Shown here: piece by piece, positions 54,744 through 63,726 of the stretch | Layout of the letters: the number at the start of each line of letters is the position of its first letter | How positions within the stretch are numbered: position 1 is the first letter of the stretch | Assembly (NCBI RefSeq): GCF_007990245.1 | Contig: NZ_BJWG01000011.1 | Span: 62,001-126,000 of the forward strand | Direction: 5' to 3' | Source of the DNA: Cellulomonas composti | GTDB taxonomy: Bacteria; Actinomycetota; Actinomycetes; Actinomycetales; Cellulomonadaceae | Length of the DNA: 64,000 nt | Made by a program: the position numbers and the translations under genes | Notes under the pieces: generated by a model | The model's input: the letters and a program-made list of their open reading frames with translations, nothing else | What the model was told of the DNA's origin: nothing | Database searches by the model: none

Positions 54744-55772
54744 GTGGTGGCGACAGACACAGCGGCACGGCCGCCGGCGATGAGCGATGTGGCGTCCGCC
54801 GCCGGCGTCTCGCACCAGACCGTCTCGCGCGTGCTCAACGGGCACCCGAGCGTGCGGCCCGAGACCCGCGAGCGGGTGCAGGACGCGATCGCACGTCTGG
54901 GCTACCGGCGCAACAGCGCCGCCCGCGCCCTGGTGACGCGGCGCACCGACACGCTCGGCGTCGTCACACCGGCCTCCGCGCTCTACGGTCCGACGAGCAC
55001 GCTCGTCGCGTTCGAGCAGGCGGCCCGGGAGGCCGGCTGGTACGTGTCGGTGGCGACGATGCGCCGCTTCGACGCCGACTCGATGCGCACCGCCGTCGAG
55101 CACTTCCTCGACCACGGCGTCGACGGGCTCGTCGTGATCGCCCCGACGACCGAGGTCGCCCAGGCGGTCGTCGGCGTCGAGGTCCCCGTACCCGTCGTGA
55201 TGATCTCCTCGGCCCCCGAGCTCCCGCTGGGCGCCAACGCGGTGGCCGTCGGCGTGGACCAGCGCTTCGGCGCGCGGCTCGCGACCCGCCATTTGCTCGA
55301 GCGCGGCCACCGCGACGTGCTGCACGTCGCCGGCCCGCAGGACTGGTTCGACGCGCAGGACCGCCTGGCGGGCTGGCGCGAGGAGTGCGCCGCGTGGGGC
55401 GTCACCCCGCCCGAGCCGGTGACCGCGGGGTGGTCCGCGGACGACGGGTACGCGGTGGGCCGCAGGCTCGTCGCCGACGGGCTACCCGGCGCGATCTTCG
55501 CGGCCAACGACCAGCTCGCGCTCGGTCTCGAGCATGCGTTCGCCGACGCCGGCGTCCACGTGGGCGAGGACCTCGCGCTCGTCGGGTTCGACGACGAGGC
55601 CGGCTCCGCGCACTACCTGCCGCCCCTGACGACCGTCCGCCAGGACTTCGCGAGGCTCGGCGAGCGCGCGATCGCCGTCATCCACGGCGCGCTGACCGGC
55701 AAGCCCGACACGGGCGCCCGCCTGGTCGCCCCCGAGCTGGTCGTCCGCCGCAGCAGCGGCGCCACCTCCTGA
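54744..55772 (+). CDS. LacI-family transcriptional regulator, probable arabinose repressor
   Basis: 342 residues from a GTG at 54744 with GGGGAG upstream. The DNA-binding domain is MSDVASAAGVSHQTVSRVLN with GHPSVRPETRERVQDAIARLGYRRN, the LacI HTH and hinge. The rest is the periplasmic-binding-protein-like effector domain (TDTLGVVTPASALYGPTST ... GFDDEAGSAHYLPPLTTVRQDF). It lies between the GH43 gene and araBDA, and the three operators found at 50220, 56107 and 60828 fit a LacI-family palindrome. It is probably their repressor, with an L-arabinose-derived effector; that assignment is inferred from context. Confidence 0.92.
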   Translation: MVATDTAARPPAMSDVASAAGVSHQTVSRVLNGHPSVRPETRERVQDAIARLGYRRNSAARALVTRRTDTLGVVTPASALYGPTSTLVAFEQAAREAGWYVSVATMRRFDADSMRTAVEHFLDHGVDGLVVIAPTTEVAQAVVGVEVPVPVVMISSAPELPLGANAVAVGVDQRFGARLATRHLLERGHRDVLHVAGPQDWFDAQDRLAGWREECAAWGVTPPEPVTAGWSADDGYAVGRRLVADGLPGAIFAANDQLALGLEHAFADAGVHVGEDLALVGFDDEAGSAHYLPPLTTVRQDFARLGERAIAVIHGALTGKPDTGARLVAPELVVRRSSGATS

Positions 55773-55832
55773 CCCTCCTCGTCCACCCGCGGCCCGCCGA
55801 CCCGCCTCTGGTGGACCCGAGGGTGCCCGGTT

Positions 55833-55870
55833 GACGCGAGTGCGCCGGGTCCTTGTGGCGCACTCGCGTC
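55833..55870. terminator. 14-bp stem hairpin after the LacI-type gene
   Basis: GACGCGAGTGCGCC at 55833-55846 pairs exactly with GGCGCACTCGCGTC at 55857-55870; the pairing extends to GTTG/CAAC with one bulge. It is in the 415-bp gap before araB, 60 bp after the regulator stop. The rest of that gap up to the operator at 56107 shows no gene or other structure. Confidence 0.7.
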
Positions 55871-56105
55871 CAACTGCGCACGGCTCGACGCGGGCGCGTA
55901 CCCCATCGCGTCCGTCCTCGCAGCAGCGGAGATCCACCATGACCCGCGCACAGCAGCACCGGGCGCGGACCGTCCGTGGAGGCGGGCCCGCAGGACGTCG
56001 TTGACGACGCAGGCGGGCCGCCGCGGCCGGTCGGTCCAGGGCGACCGGGCACGGTCCGCGGGGGCCCGTTGCGATCACGGTCCGGTCACGGTCATCGGTG
56101 ACGGG

Positions 56106-56135
56106 TTGTTAGCGCTCACATGAGAGCGCTAACAT
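56106..56135 (+). promoter_or_regulatory. double LacI-type operator and promoter of araBDA
   Basis: Two adjoining 14-bp operators, TGTTAGCGCTCACA (56107-56120) and TGAGAGCGCTAACA (56121-56134), form together an inverted repeat. TTGTTA (56106-56111) and TAACAT (56130-56135) are 18 bp apart and would be the -35 and -10 hexamers. A repressor bound here would cover the whole promoter. The araB ATG follows at 56188. Confidence 0.85.
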
Positions 56136-56187
56136 GTTCAGGTCGCCCGATCGGTGGCGACGAGGACGGAACGTGCGAAGGGGCGCG

Positions 56188-57795
56188 ATGACGGACACCA
56201 GGGCGCAGGTGGCCGAGGCCGTACGCGCGGGTCGGACCACCGTGGGCGTCGAGCTGGGCTCGACCAGGATCAAGGTCTGCCTCGTGGGGCCCGACGGCGC
56301 GCCGGTCGCGACGGGCAGCCACGACTGGGAGAACCAGCTCGTCGAGCGCGTGTGGACGTACTCGCTCGACGCGGTGTGGGCCGGCCTCCAGGGTGCGTAC
56401 GCGTCGCTCGTCGCGGACGTCGAGGCGCGCTACGGCGTGCGTCCGACGACGTACGAGGCGATGGGCGTGTCCGCGATGATGCACGGCTACCTCGCGTTCG
56501 ATGAGCACGACGAGCTGCAGGTGCCGTTCCGCACCTGGCGCAACACGTCGACCGGACCGGCGGCCGCGGAGCTGAGCGCGCTGCTCGGGCAGAACATCCC
56601 GCTGCGCTGGTCGGTCGCGCACCGCCACCAGGCCGTGCTCGACGACGAGCCGCACGTGCCCGCCACGCGCTTCCTGACGACGCTCGCGGGCTACGTGCAC
56701 TGGCGCCTGACGGGCCGCAAGGTGCTGGGTGTGGGCGACGCGTCGGGCATGTTCCCGGTCGATCCCGCGACCCGGGACTACGACGCCGACCTGCTCGCGC
56801 GGGCCGACGAGCTGCTCGCGGGCCGGGCGCGCACCGCGGGTGCGCCGGGGCTCGCGGAGCTGCTGCCGCAGGTGCTGGTCGCGGGTCAGGAGGCGGGGCG
56901 CCTGACTGCGGAGGGCGCCGCGCTCCTCGACCCGTCCGGCGGGCTGCTGCCGGGCGTCCCGCTGTGCCCGCCGGAGGGCGACGCCGGGACGGGGATGGTC
57001 GCGACCGCGTCGGTCGCGCCGCGCACGGCGAACGTGAGCGTCGGCACGAGCATCTTCGCGATGGTCGTGCTCGAGCAGCCGCTGGCCCGCGCGCACGACG
57101 AGCTGGACCTCGTCACCACCCCGGCGGGCGACCTCGTCGCGATGGTGCACTGCAACAACGGCGCGAGCGAGCTGGGCGAGTGGGCCGGGCTCCTGGGTGA
57201 GCTGACGGCGGCGCTGGGTCACGACGACGCGTCCGACGAGGTGTTCGGCGCCTTCCTGCGCGCGGCGCTGGACGGCGACGCCGACGGCGGCGGGCTGCTG
57301 GCCTACAACTACCTGTCGGGTGAGCCGATCACGGGTCTGGTCGAGGGCCGCCCGCTGCTGGTGCGCACGCCGGACAGCCGGCTCACGCTCGCGAACTTCG
57401 CGCGCGTCCAGGTGTACGGCGCGTTCGCGACGCTGAGCCTGGGGATGCGGGTGCTGGCCGACGAGGGTGTCGCGCTCGAGGCGATGTTCGCGCACGGCGG
57501 GCTGTTCCGCACCGCCGGGGTCGCGCAGCGGCTGCTCGCCGCGGCGATCGACGCGCCGGTGGCCGTCGGCCAGGCGGCCGGCGAGGGGGGCGCGTGGGGC
57601 ATCGCGGTGCTCGCGCGCTACCTCGTCGCCGCTCAGGGTCGCGACCTGGGCACGTACCTGGCGCAGGACGTGTTCGCCGACGCGGCGATCGACGTCGTGA
57701 CGCCGGACCCGCACGACGTGCAGGGCTTCGCCGCGTACCTGCGGCGCTACGAGACGGGGCTCACGGTCGAGCGCACCGCGACGGAGGTGCTCTAG
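56188..57795 (+). CDS. araB: FGGY-family carbohydrate kinase, probable L-ribulokinase
   Basis: 535 residues from the ATG at 56188, with GAAGGGG upstream. TTVGVELGSTRIKVCLVGPDG is the phosphate-1 motif of the ASKHA fold, PFRTWRNTSTGPAA and LPQVLVAGQEAGRLT are FGGY segments, and MFAHGGLFRTAGVAQRLLAAA is the C-terminal ATP-site region. By sequence alone, members of this subfamily are often named xylulokinase-like. The direct fusion of the operon with araD and araA (spacing 0 bp and -4 bp) and the arabinose operator indicate phosphorylation of L-ribulose. The canonical E. coli AraB is only a distant relative. Confidence 0.85.
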   Translation: MTDTRAQVAEAVRAGRTTVGVELGSTRIKVCLVGPDGAPVATGSHDWENQLVERVWTYSLDAVWAGLQGAYASLVADVEARYGVRPTTYEAMGVSAMMHGYLAFDEHDELQVPFRTWRNTSTGPAAAELSALLGQNIPLRWSVAHRHQAVLDDEPHVPATRFLTTLAGYVHWRLTGRKVLGVGDASGMFPVDPATRDYDADLLARADELLAGRARTAGAPGLAELLPQVLVAGQEAGRLTAEGAALLDPSGGLLPGVPLCPPEGDAGTGMVATASVAPRTANVSVGTSIFAMVVLEQPLARAHDELDLVTTPAGDLVAMVHCNNGASELGEWAGLLGELTAALGHDDASDEVFGAFLRAALDGDADGGGLLAYNYLSGEPITGLVEGRPLLVRTPDSRLTLANFARVQVYGAFATLSLGMRVLADEGVALEAMFAHGGLFRTAGVAQRLLAAAIDAPVAVGQAAGEGGAWGIAVLARYLVAAQGRDLGTYLAQDVFADAAIDVVTPDPHDVQGFAAYLRRYETGLTVERTATEVL

Positions 57796-58542
57796 ATGGC
57801 CGGGACGCTGGACGGCTACCCGCAGCACGTGCGCGAGCAGGTCGCACGCACGCGTGAGCTCGTGGCCCGGCTGCACGCCGAGCTGCCCCGCTGGGGTCTG
57901 GTCGTGTGGACCGCGGGCAACGTGTCGCAGCGCGTGGTCGTCGACGCCGCAGGCCCGAGCGGGCGCGACCTGCTCGTCATCAAGCCGTCGGGCGTGACCT
58001 ACGACGAGCTGACGCCCGAGTCGATGGTGGTCTGCGACCTGGACGGCGTGCTCGTCGACGGCGGCCGCGCACCCTCGTCGGACACCGCGGCGCACGCCTA
58101 CGTGTACCGGAACATGCCCGAGGTCGGCGGCGTGGTGCACACGCACTCGACGTACGCGACCGCGTGGGCCGCGCGCGCCGAACCCGTGCCGTGCGTGCTG
58201 ACGATGATGGCCGACGAGTTCGGCGGGGACATCCCCATCGGCCCGTTCGCACTCATCGGCGACGACTCGATCGGTCGCGGCATCGTCGAGACGCTGCGCG
58301 GCTCGCGCAGCCCGGCGGTCCTCATGCGCAACCACGGCCCGTTCACCATCGGCCCGGACGCGAAGGCCGCCGTGAAGGCCGCCGTGATGGTCGAGGAGGT
58401 CGCGCGGACCGTGCACGTCAGCCGCCAGCTCGGGGAACCGCTGCGCATCGAGCAGGACCACGTCGACTCGCTGTACGCGAGGTACCAGAACGTCTACGGC
58501 CAGGGCGAGGGTGCCCCGGCGCAGGAGAAGGAGCACGCGTGA
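57796..58542 (+). CDS. araD: L-ribulose-5-phosphate 4-epimerase
   Basis: 248 residues; its ATG directly follows the araB stop. It is a class II aldolase fold enzyme: [38 protein letters not shown] and [22 protein letters not shown] carry the zinc-ligand histidines (HTHST), with the third His later in [11 protein letters not shown]. It converts L-ribulose 5-phosphate to D-xylulose 5-phosphate, which enters the pentose phosphate pathway. It overlaps araA by 4 bp. Confidence 0.95.
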   Translation: MAGTLDGYPQHVREQVARTRELVARLHAELPRWGLVVWTAGNVSQRVVVDAAGPSGRDLLVIKPSGVTYDELTPESMVVCDLDGVLVDGGRAPSSDTAAHAYVYRNMPEVGGVVHTHSTYATAWAARAEPVPCVLTMMADEFGGDIPIGPFALIGDDSIGRGIVETLRGSRSPAVLMRNHGPFTIGPDAKAAVKAAVMVEEVARTVHVSRQLGEPLRIEQDHVDSLYARYQNVYGQGEGAPAQEKEHA

Positions 58543-60047
58543 GCAAGCCGTACGCCGACCGTGAGGTCTGGTTCTTCACCGGGAGCCAGGACCTGTACGG
58601 CGAGGAGACCCTCCGCCAGGTGGCCGAGCAGTCGCAGGAGGTCGCCCGACTCCTGGACGCGAGCGGCGACGTGCCTGTGCGCATCGTCTGGAAGCCCGTC
58701 CTGAAGGACTCGGCCTCCATCCGGCGCGCGATGCTGGACGCGAACAGCGACGACCGGGTGCTGGGTGTGATCACGTGGATGCACACGTTCAGCCCGGCGA
58801 AGATGTGGATCGCGGGCCTGTCCGCGCTCGCCAAGCCGCTGCTGCACCTGCACACGCAGGCGAACGTCGAGCTGCCGTGGGAGTCGATCGACTTCGACTT
58901 CATGAACCTCAACCAGGCCGCGCACGGCGACCGCGAGTACGCCTACATCGCGACGCGGATGGGCGTGACGCGCACGACGGTCTCGGGCCACGCGAGCAAC
59001 CCCGCGGTCACGCGCCGCGTCGGTACCTGGGTGCGCGCCGCGGCGGGCCGGGTGGCGACGCAGTCGCTGCGACTGGCGCGGTTCGGCGACAACATGCGCA
59101 ACGTCGCGGTCACCGAGGGTGACAAGACCGAGGCGGAGATCCGGTTCGGCGTCTCGGTGAACACGTGGGGCGTGAACGACCTCGCCGCGGCGATCGCGCA
59201 GGTCGCCGACGCCGACGTCGACGTGCTGGTCAAGGAGTACGAGGACCTGTACGACCTGGTCCCCGAGCTGCGGGCCGGCGGTGAGCGGCACGAGTCGCTG
59301 CGCTACGCGGCGCGCCAGGAGGTCGCTCTCGAGACGCTGCTGTCGTCGATCGGGGCGAAGGCCTTCACGACGAACTTCGAGGACCTGGGTGACCTGCGCC
59401 AGCTCCCCGGCCTGGCCGTGCAGCGGCTGATGTCCAAGGGCTACGGCTTCGGCGCCGAGGGCGACTGGAAGACCGCGGTACTGGTGCGGGCCGCCAAGGT
59501 GATGGGTGCCGGCCTGCCCGGTGGCGCATCCCTCATGGAGGACTACACCTACGACCTGACGCCCGGCGACGAGGTGATCCTGGGCGCGCACATGCTCGAG
59601 ATCTGCCCGTCGCTGACCACCTCGACCCCGCGCGTGGAGATCCACCCCCTCGGGATCGGCGGCAAGGAGGACCCCGTCCGCATGGTGTTCGACGCCGACC
59701 CGGGCGTGGGTGTCGTCGTGTCCCTCGCGGACATGCGCGAGCGGTTCCGGCTCACCGCGAACGTCGTCGACATCGTCCCGCCGCGCGCGTCGCTGCCGCA
59801 CCTGCCCGTCGCGCGGGCCGTATGGCAGCCGCGCCCGGACTTCACGACGAGCACCGAGGCCTGGCTCACCGCGGGCGGCGCGCACCACACGGTGCTCTCC
59901 ACGGCCGCCGGCATCGAGGCGTTCGAGATCTTCGCGGACCTGTCGCAGGCGGAGCTCCTCGTCATCGACGAGGACACCACCCGCCGCGGCTTCCGCGACC
60001 AGGTCCGCTGGAACCAGGCCTACCACCGCCTGGCCCAGGGCTTCTGA
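58539..60047 (+). CDS. araA: L-arabinose isomerase
   Basis: 502 residues, normal length, from a GTG overlapping the araD stop. [23 protein letters not shown] is the typical N-terminus; [48 protein letters not shown] and [14 protein letters not shown] are conserved AraA segments. The Mn-site residues lie in [18 protein letters not shown] and MLEICPSL. It converts L-arabinose to L-ribulose, the first step of the pathway. It is the last gene of araBDA; repeats follow. Confidence 0.98.
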   Translation: MSKPYADREVWFFTGSQDLYGEETLRQVAEQSQEVARLLDASGDVPVRIVWKPVLKDSASIRRAMLDANSDDRVLGVITWMHTFSPAKMWIAGLSALAKPLLHLHTQANVELPWESIDFDFMNLNQAAHGDREYAYIATRMGVTRTTVSGHASNPAVTRRVGTWVRAAAGRVATQSLRLARFGDNMRNVAVTEGDKTEAEIRFGVSVNTWGVNDLAAAIAQVADADVDVLVKEYEDLYDLVPELRAGGERHESLRYAARQEVALETLLSSIGAKAFTTNFEDLGDLRQLPGLAVQRLMSKGYGFGAEGDWKTAVLVRAAKVMGAGLPGGASLMEDYTYDLTPGDEVILGAHMLEICPSLTTSTPRVEIHPLGIGGKEDPVRMVFDADPGVGVVVSLADMRERFRLTANVVDIVPPRASLPHLPVARAVWQPRPDFTTSTEAWLTAGGAHHTVLSTAAGIEAFEIFADLSQAELLVIDEDTTRRGFRDQVRWNQAYHRLAQGF

Positions 60048-60094
60048 CCCCCCACCAACCAGTCCGGCCCCACCCGCCGACCCCACCCGCCGGC

Positions 60095-60663
60095 TGATCC
60101 CAGCGCGAGCTGGCCGGACCGCGAGCCGGCCAGCTCGATCGCGTCAGCCAGTTTCGATCGCGTCAGCCAGCATCTGCGGACCCCCCAAACGTCCGCGGAC
60201 CCCTGGACCGTCTGCGGACCTCGCCATGTCACGGTCCGCAGACGGTTCAGGGGTCCGAGGGTGCGCCAGCTGTCCGCAGACGGCCGAGGTGCGGGCCGGC
60301 CGGGCGGCCCGCCGGCTGATCACGGCGCGAGCCGGCCGGAGCGCGAGCCGGCCAGCGCCTGCGGACGCCGCAAACGTCTGCGGACGCCGCGGATGTCTGC
60401 GGACCCCGCCATGTCACGGTCCGCAGACGGTTCAGGGGTCCGTGGATGCGCCAGCTGTCCGCAGACGGCCGAGGTGCGGGCCGGCCGGGCGGCCCGGCGG
60501 CTGATCACAGCGCGAGCCGGGCGGCGCGCCGGCTGATCACAGCGTGAGCCGGCCGGAGCGCGAGCCGGCCAGCTCGGTCGCGTCAGCCAGCTTCTGCGGA
60601 CGACGCAAACGTCTGCGGACGCCGCGGAAGTCGATGGACCGCACGGTTGCGCGGTCCGTCGAC
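60095..60663. repeat. diverged 186-bp direct repeats with hairpins after araA
   Basis: A unit containing ATGTCACGGTCCGCAGACGG (60225 and again 60411, exactly 186 bp apart) is present in two close copies, with a partial upstream one from about 60095 and a downstream one from about 60530. Each includes the GAGCCGGCCGGAGCGCGAGC motif and GTCTGCGGAC elements. In the first, the arms 60197-60219 and 60234-60256 pair over 23 bp with one mismatch. A last hairpin lies at 60630-60663. The block holds no gene; it may include the araBDA terminator. Confidence 0.85.
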
Positions 60664-60669
60664 GTTCCA

Positions 60670-60778
60670 AGGGTCCGTAGGTGTGCGAGGGGTCCGCAGG
60701 GGAGCGAGGGGTCCGCAGGGGGGCGAGGGGTCCGTCGGTGTGTGGGGTCCGTCGGCGCGGGAGGGGTCCGTTGGGGGT
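60670..60778. repeat. GGGGTCCG minisatellite upstream of the sugar transporter
   Basis: The motif GGGGTCCG followed by a G-rich segment of about 10-12 bases recurs six times, as GCGAGGGGTCCGCAGGGG and variants. It lies between the 186-bp repeats and the transporter operators. No coding potential is evident. Confidence 0.75.
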
Positions 60779-60814
60779 TCTGGTCACAGGTTCGTAACGG
60801 AACGGATGGGGGCT

Positions 60815-60861
60815 TTGCGTCCGCGTGTGTGAGCGCTAACATCGCTAAGTGAACGCTCACA
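60815..60861 (+). promoter_or_regulatory. promoter and double LacI-type operator of the sugar ABC transporter
   Basis: TGTGAGCGCTAACA (60828-60841) and AGTGAACGCTCACA (60848-60861) match the araB and GH43 operators. TTGCGT (60815-60820) and TAACAT (60837-60842), spaced 16 bp, would be the promoter, with the -10 inside the operator. The substrate-binding protein gene starts 110 bp downstream. Confidence 0.82.
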
Positions 60862-60971
60862 TCGACGGTGGGTCGGAGCCCACAGCGGTGTGAGCACGCT
60901 CCGGACGGAGCTCCAGGACAGACCGGCCGATCGGCCGGCGAGGCGGTCAGTTTTCTCGAGGAGGAGAAGGC

Positions 60972-61982
60972 ATGGTCAGCAAGAAGATGCGGATGCGTGG
61001 AGTCGCGGCGGCTGTCGCGGTTCTGGCACTGGGCCTCGCGGCGTGCAGCAGCGACAGCGACGACACCGCGAACGACGACACCAACGCCACGCAGGACTCG
61101 GGCGACGGTGGCGACAGCGGCGAGCTCATCAAGGTCGGCTTCTCGCAGCTCGGCGCCGAGTCAGGTTGGCGCACCGCCAACACCGAGTCGGTCAAGGCGA
61201 GCCTGACCGAGGAGAACGGCATCGACCTCACGTTCGTCGACGCGCAGCAGAAGCAGGAGAACCAGATCAAGGCTCTCCGCGACTTCATCGACCAGGGCGT
61301 CGACGTGATCGCGTTCTCGCCCGTCGTGCAGACCGGCTGGGACGAGGTGCTCCAGGAGATCCAGGACGCCGAGATCCCCGTCGTGCTCGTCGACCGCACG
61401 GTCGACACCACGGTGACCGACCCCTACGCCACGTGGATCGGCGCGGACTTCAAGTCCGAGGGCGTCAAGGCGGGCGAGTGGGTCAAGGAGAACTACCCGG
61501 ACGCGAAGATCTTCGAGCTCCAGGGCACGCTCGGCTCGGGCGCGCAGGTCGACCGTGAGGCCGGCTTCGACGAGACGGTCGGCGCGGACAAGATCCTCGG
61601 CAAGGCGTCGGGCAACTTCACCCGTGCCGAGGGCAAGGCGGCCATGGAGGCGGCGCTGCAGGCGTACCCCGACATGAACCTCCTGTTCACGCACAACGAC
61701 GACATGGGCCTGGGCGCCATCGAGGCCATCGAGGCCGCGGGCAAGGTTCCGGGCAAGGACATCGTCATCGTGTCGGTCGACGGCGTTCGCGACGGCCTGC
61801 AGGCCCTCGTGGACAAGAAGTTCAACTTCGTCGTCGAGTGCAACCCGGTCTTCGGTGACCAGATCCTCGACGCCATCAAGAAGGTCTACGCCGGCGAGGA
61901 CGTGCCGAAGGAGACCATCGTCGTGGACGCCACGTTCGACCAGACGATCACGCAGGAAGAGGTCGACGCTCGTCCCTACTGA
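60972..61982 (+). CDS. YtfQ-like furanose-binding lipoprotein of an ABC transporter
   Basis: 336 residues with GAGGAGGAG before the ATG. The signal peptide ends in the lipobox GLAAC. Much of the mature sequence follows YtfQ: IKVGFSQLGAESGWRTANTES, DAQQKQENQIKALRDFIDQG, VDVIAFSPVVQTGWDEVLQEI, ELQGTLGSGAQVDREAGFDE, SGNFTRAEGKAAMEAAL, LLFTHNDDMGLGAIEAIEAAGKVPGKDIVIVSVDG. E. coli YtfQ binds galactofuranose and also arabinofuranose. The operator and the neighbouring araBDA genes suggest L-arabinose, probably its furanose form, as ligand here. Confidence 0.93.
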   Translation: MVSKKMRMRGVAAAVAVLALGLAACSSDSDDTANDDTNATQDSGDGGDSGELIKVGFSQLGAESGWRTANTESVKASLTEENGIDLTFVDAQQKQENQIKALRDFIDQGVDVIAFSPVVQTGWDEVLQEIQDAEIPVVLVDRTVDTTVTDPYATWIGADFKSEGVKAGEWVKENYPDAKIFELQGTLGSGAQVDREAGFDETVGADKILGKASGNFTRAEGKAAMEAALQAYPDMNLLFTHNDDMGLGAIEAIEAAGKVPGKDIVIVSVDGVRDGLQALVDKKFNFVVECNPVFGDQILDAIKKVYAGEDVPKETIVVDATFDQTITQEEVDARPY

Positions 61983-62027
61983 TCGGTTGCTGACCCGGCC
62001 TGATCTGTAGCACGAACGTCCGACGAC

Positions 62028-62064
62028 AGCCGTGCGGCGGGGTGTCCCGCCCCGCCGCACGGCT
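62028..62064 (+). terminator. attenuating hairpin between binding-protein and ATPase genes
   Basis: AGCCGTGCGGCGGGG (62028-62042) pairs perfectly with CCCCGCCGCACGGCT (62050-62064) around 7 bases. It lies in the 187-bp gap between two genes of one operon. Such stems commonly stabilise the binding-protein mRNA and lower expression of the following genes. Confidence 0.65.
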
Positions 62065-62169
62065 TCGCCGTTCCCGCGCACCCTTGCGTGCGGCCCCCCT
62101 GCCGAGTAACCAGGCAAGCGACAGTCGCGCCGCTGAGCGGCGCCCCGCTCGCCAGGACGGAAGACAACG

Positions 62170-63726
62170 ATGTCCCAGACGTCCGCATCCGCACCGGTCG
62201 TCGAGATGCGCGGGATCACCATCGAGTTCCCGGGCGTACGTGCGCTCGACGGCGTCGACCTGACGCTTCGACCCGGCGAGGTCCACGCCCTGATGGGCGA
62301 GAACGGTGCCGGCAAGTCCACCATGATCAAGGCGCTCACGGGCGTCTACCAGATCGACGCGGGCACGATCCGCGTCGACGGGGCCGAGCACCGGTTCCAC
62401 GGCACCGCGCAGGCGCAGGTGGCCGGGATCAGCACGGTCTACCAGGAGGTCAACCTCTGCGCGAACCTCTCCGTCGCCGAGAACGTCATGCTCGGCCACG
62501 AGGTCCGCGTCGGCCCGTTCATCAACTGGCCCGCTACGCGGCGCAAGGCGCGCGAGCACCTCGCGCTGCTGAACCTCGACATCGACCCGAGCTCGCAGCT
62601 CGGTTCGCACTCCATCGCCGTCCAGCAGCTCTGCTCGATCGCGCGGGCCATGGTCGTCCAGGCCAAGGTCCTCATCCTCGACGAGCCGACCTCCAGCCTC
62701 GACAAGGCCGAGGTCGCCGAGCTGTTCACCGTGATCCGCTCGCTGCGGGACCAGGGCGTCGCGATCCTGTTCGTCTCGCACTTCCTCGAGCAGGTCTACG
62801 AGATCAGCGACCGCATGACGATCCTGCGCAACGGCAAGTTCGTCGGGGAGCACCTGACCCGCGAGCTGCCGCGCCTTGAGCTCATCTCGCAGATGCTGGG
62901 CCGCGCGGGCGACGAGCTCGCCGCGATCGAGGCCGGCGCCCAGCGGGTCGCACGCGAGGACGACGAGTCCCGCACACCGCTCATGACCGCGCTCGGGCTG
63001 GGCCGCAACGGCTCCATCGAGCCCGTCGACCTCGAGCTGTTCGCGGGCGAGATCGTCGGTTTCGCCGGTCTGCTCGGGTCGGGCCGCACCGAGCTCGCAC
63101 GCCTGCTGTACGGCGCGGACAAGTCGGACTCCGGCACGCTCAGCTACGCGGGTGAGCCGATCCGTTCCGCGGCGCCGCTGGCGTCGCTCAAGAGCGGGGT
63201 GGCGTACTCGACCGAGGACCGCAAGAAGGAAGGCATCATCGCCGACCTCACGGTCCGGGAGAACATCGCGCTCGCGATCCAGGCGAACCGTGGCGCGTGG
63301 CGCCGCATCCCCGCCAAGGAGCTCGACGAGGTCGTCGCGCGCTACATGACGGCGCTCAACGTGCAGCCGCCGAACCCGAACATGCTCATCCGCAACCTCT
63401 CGGGCGGCAACCAGCAGAAGGTGCTGCTCGCCCGATGGCTCGCGACGTCGCCGAAGCTCATGATCCTCGACGAGCCCACGCGCGGCATCGACATCGGTGC
63501 CAAGGCGGAGATCCAGCGGCTCGTCGTCGAGCTGGCTGCGCAGGGCCTGAGCGTCGTGTTCATCTCCTCGGAGCTCGAGGAGGTGCTGCGCCTGTCGCAC
63601 CGCCTCGTCGTGCTGCGGGACCGCCAGAAGATCGACGAGCTCGCGAACGGACCCGAGGTCACGTCCTCGACGGTCCTGGAGATCATCGCCGCGAGCACCA
63701 CGGAGCACGAGGAGGGTGCCGCATGA
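62170..63726 (+). CDS. sugar ABC transporter ATPase, two ABC domains (YtfR/MglA-type)
   Basis: 518 residues. The first ABC domain has Walker A MGENGAGKSTMIKALTG and Walker B VLILDEPTSSLD, but its signature is altered (HSIAVQQLCSIARAM instead of LSGGQ). The second has an altered Walker A (GLLGSGRTELARLLYG) but an intact signature NLSGGNQQKVLLARWLA and Walker B LMILDEPTRGIDIGAKAEI. This pairing of complementary degenerate sites is typical of CUT2 monosaccharide transporters. It overlaps the permease start by 4 bp and works with the binding protein at 60972. Confidence 0.95.
   Translation: MSQTSASAPVVEMRGITIEFPGVRALDGVDLTLRPGEVHALMGENGAGKSTMIKALTGVYQIDAGTIRVDGAEHRFHGTAQAQVAGISTVYQEVNLCANLSVAENVMLGHEVRVGPFINWPATRRKAREHLALLNLDIDPSSQLGSHSIAVQQLCSIARAMVVQAKVLILDEPTSSLDKAEVAELFTVIRSLRDQGVAILFVSHFLEQVYEISDRMTILRNGKFVGEHLTRELPRLELISQMLGRAGDELAAIEAGAQRVAREDDESRTPLMTALGLGRNGSIEPVDLELFAGEIVGFAGLLGSGRTELARLLYGADKSDSGTLSYAGEPIRSAAPLASLKSGVAYSTEDRKKEGIIADLTVRENIALAIQANRGAWRRIPAKELDEVVARYMTALNVQPPNPNMLIRNLSGGNQQKVLLARWLATSPKLMILDEPTRGIDIGAKAEIQRLVVELAAQGLSVVFISSELEEVLRLSHRLVVLRDRQKIDELANGPEVTSSTVLEIIAASTTEHEEGAA

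Noticed and set aside
56116-58536. 806-codon minus-strand frame opposite araB and araD
   Set aside because: Complement of two conserved enzymes, with no independent motif.
60215-60852. Small open frames in the repeats after araA
   Set aside because: They are Arg/Pro/Gly translations of the 186-bp repeats, differ between copies, and lack ribosome binding sites.
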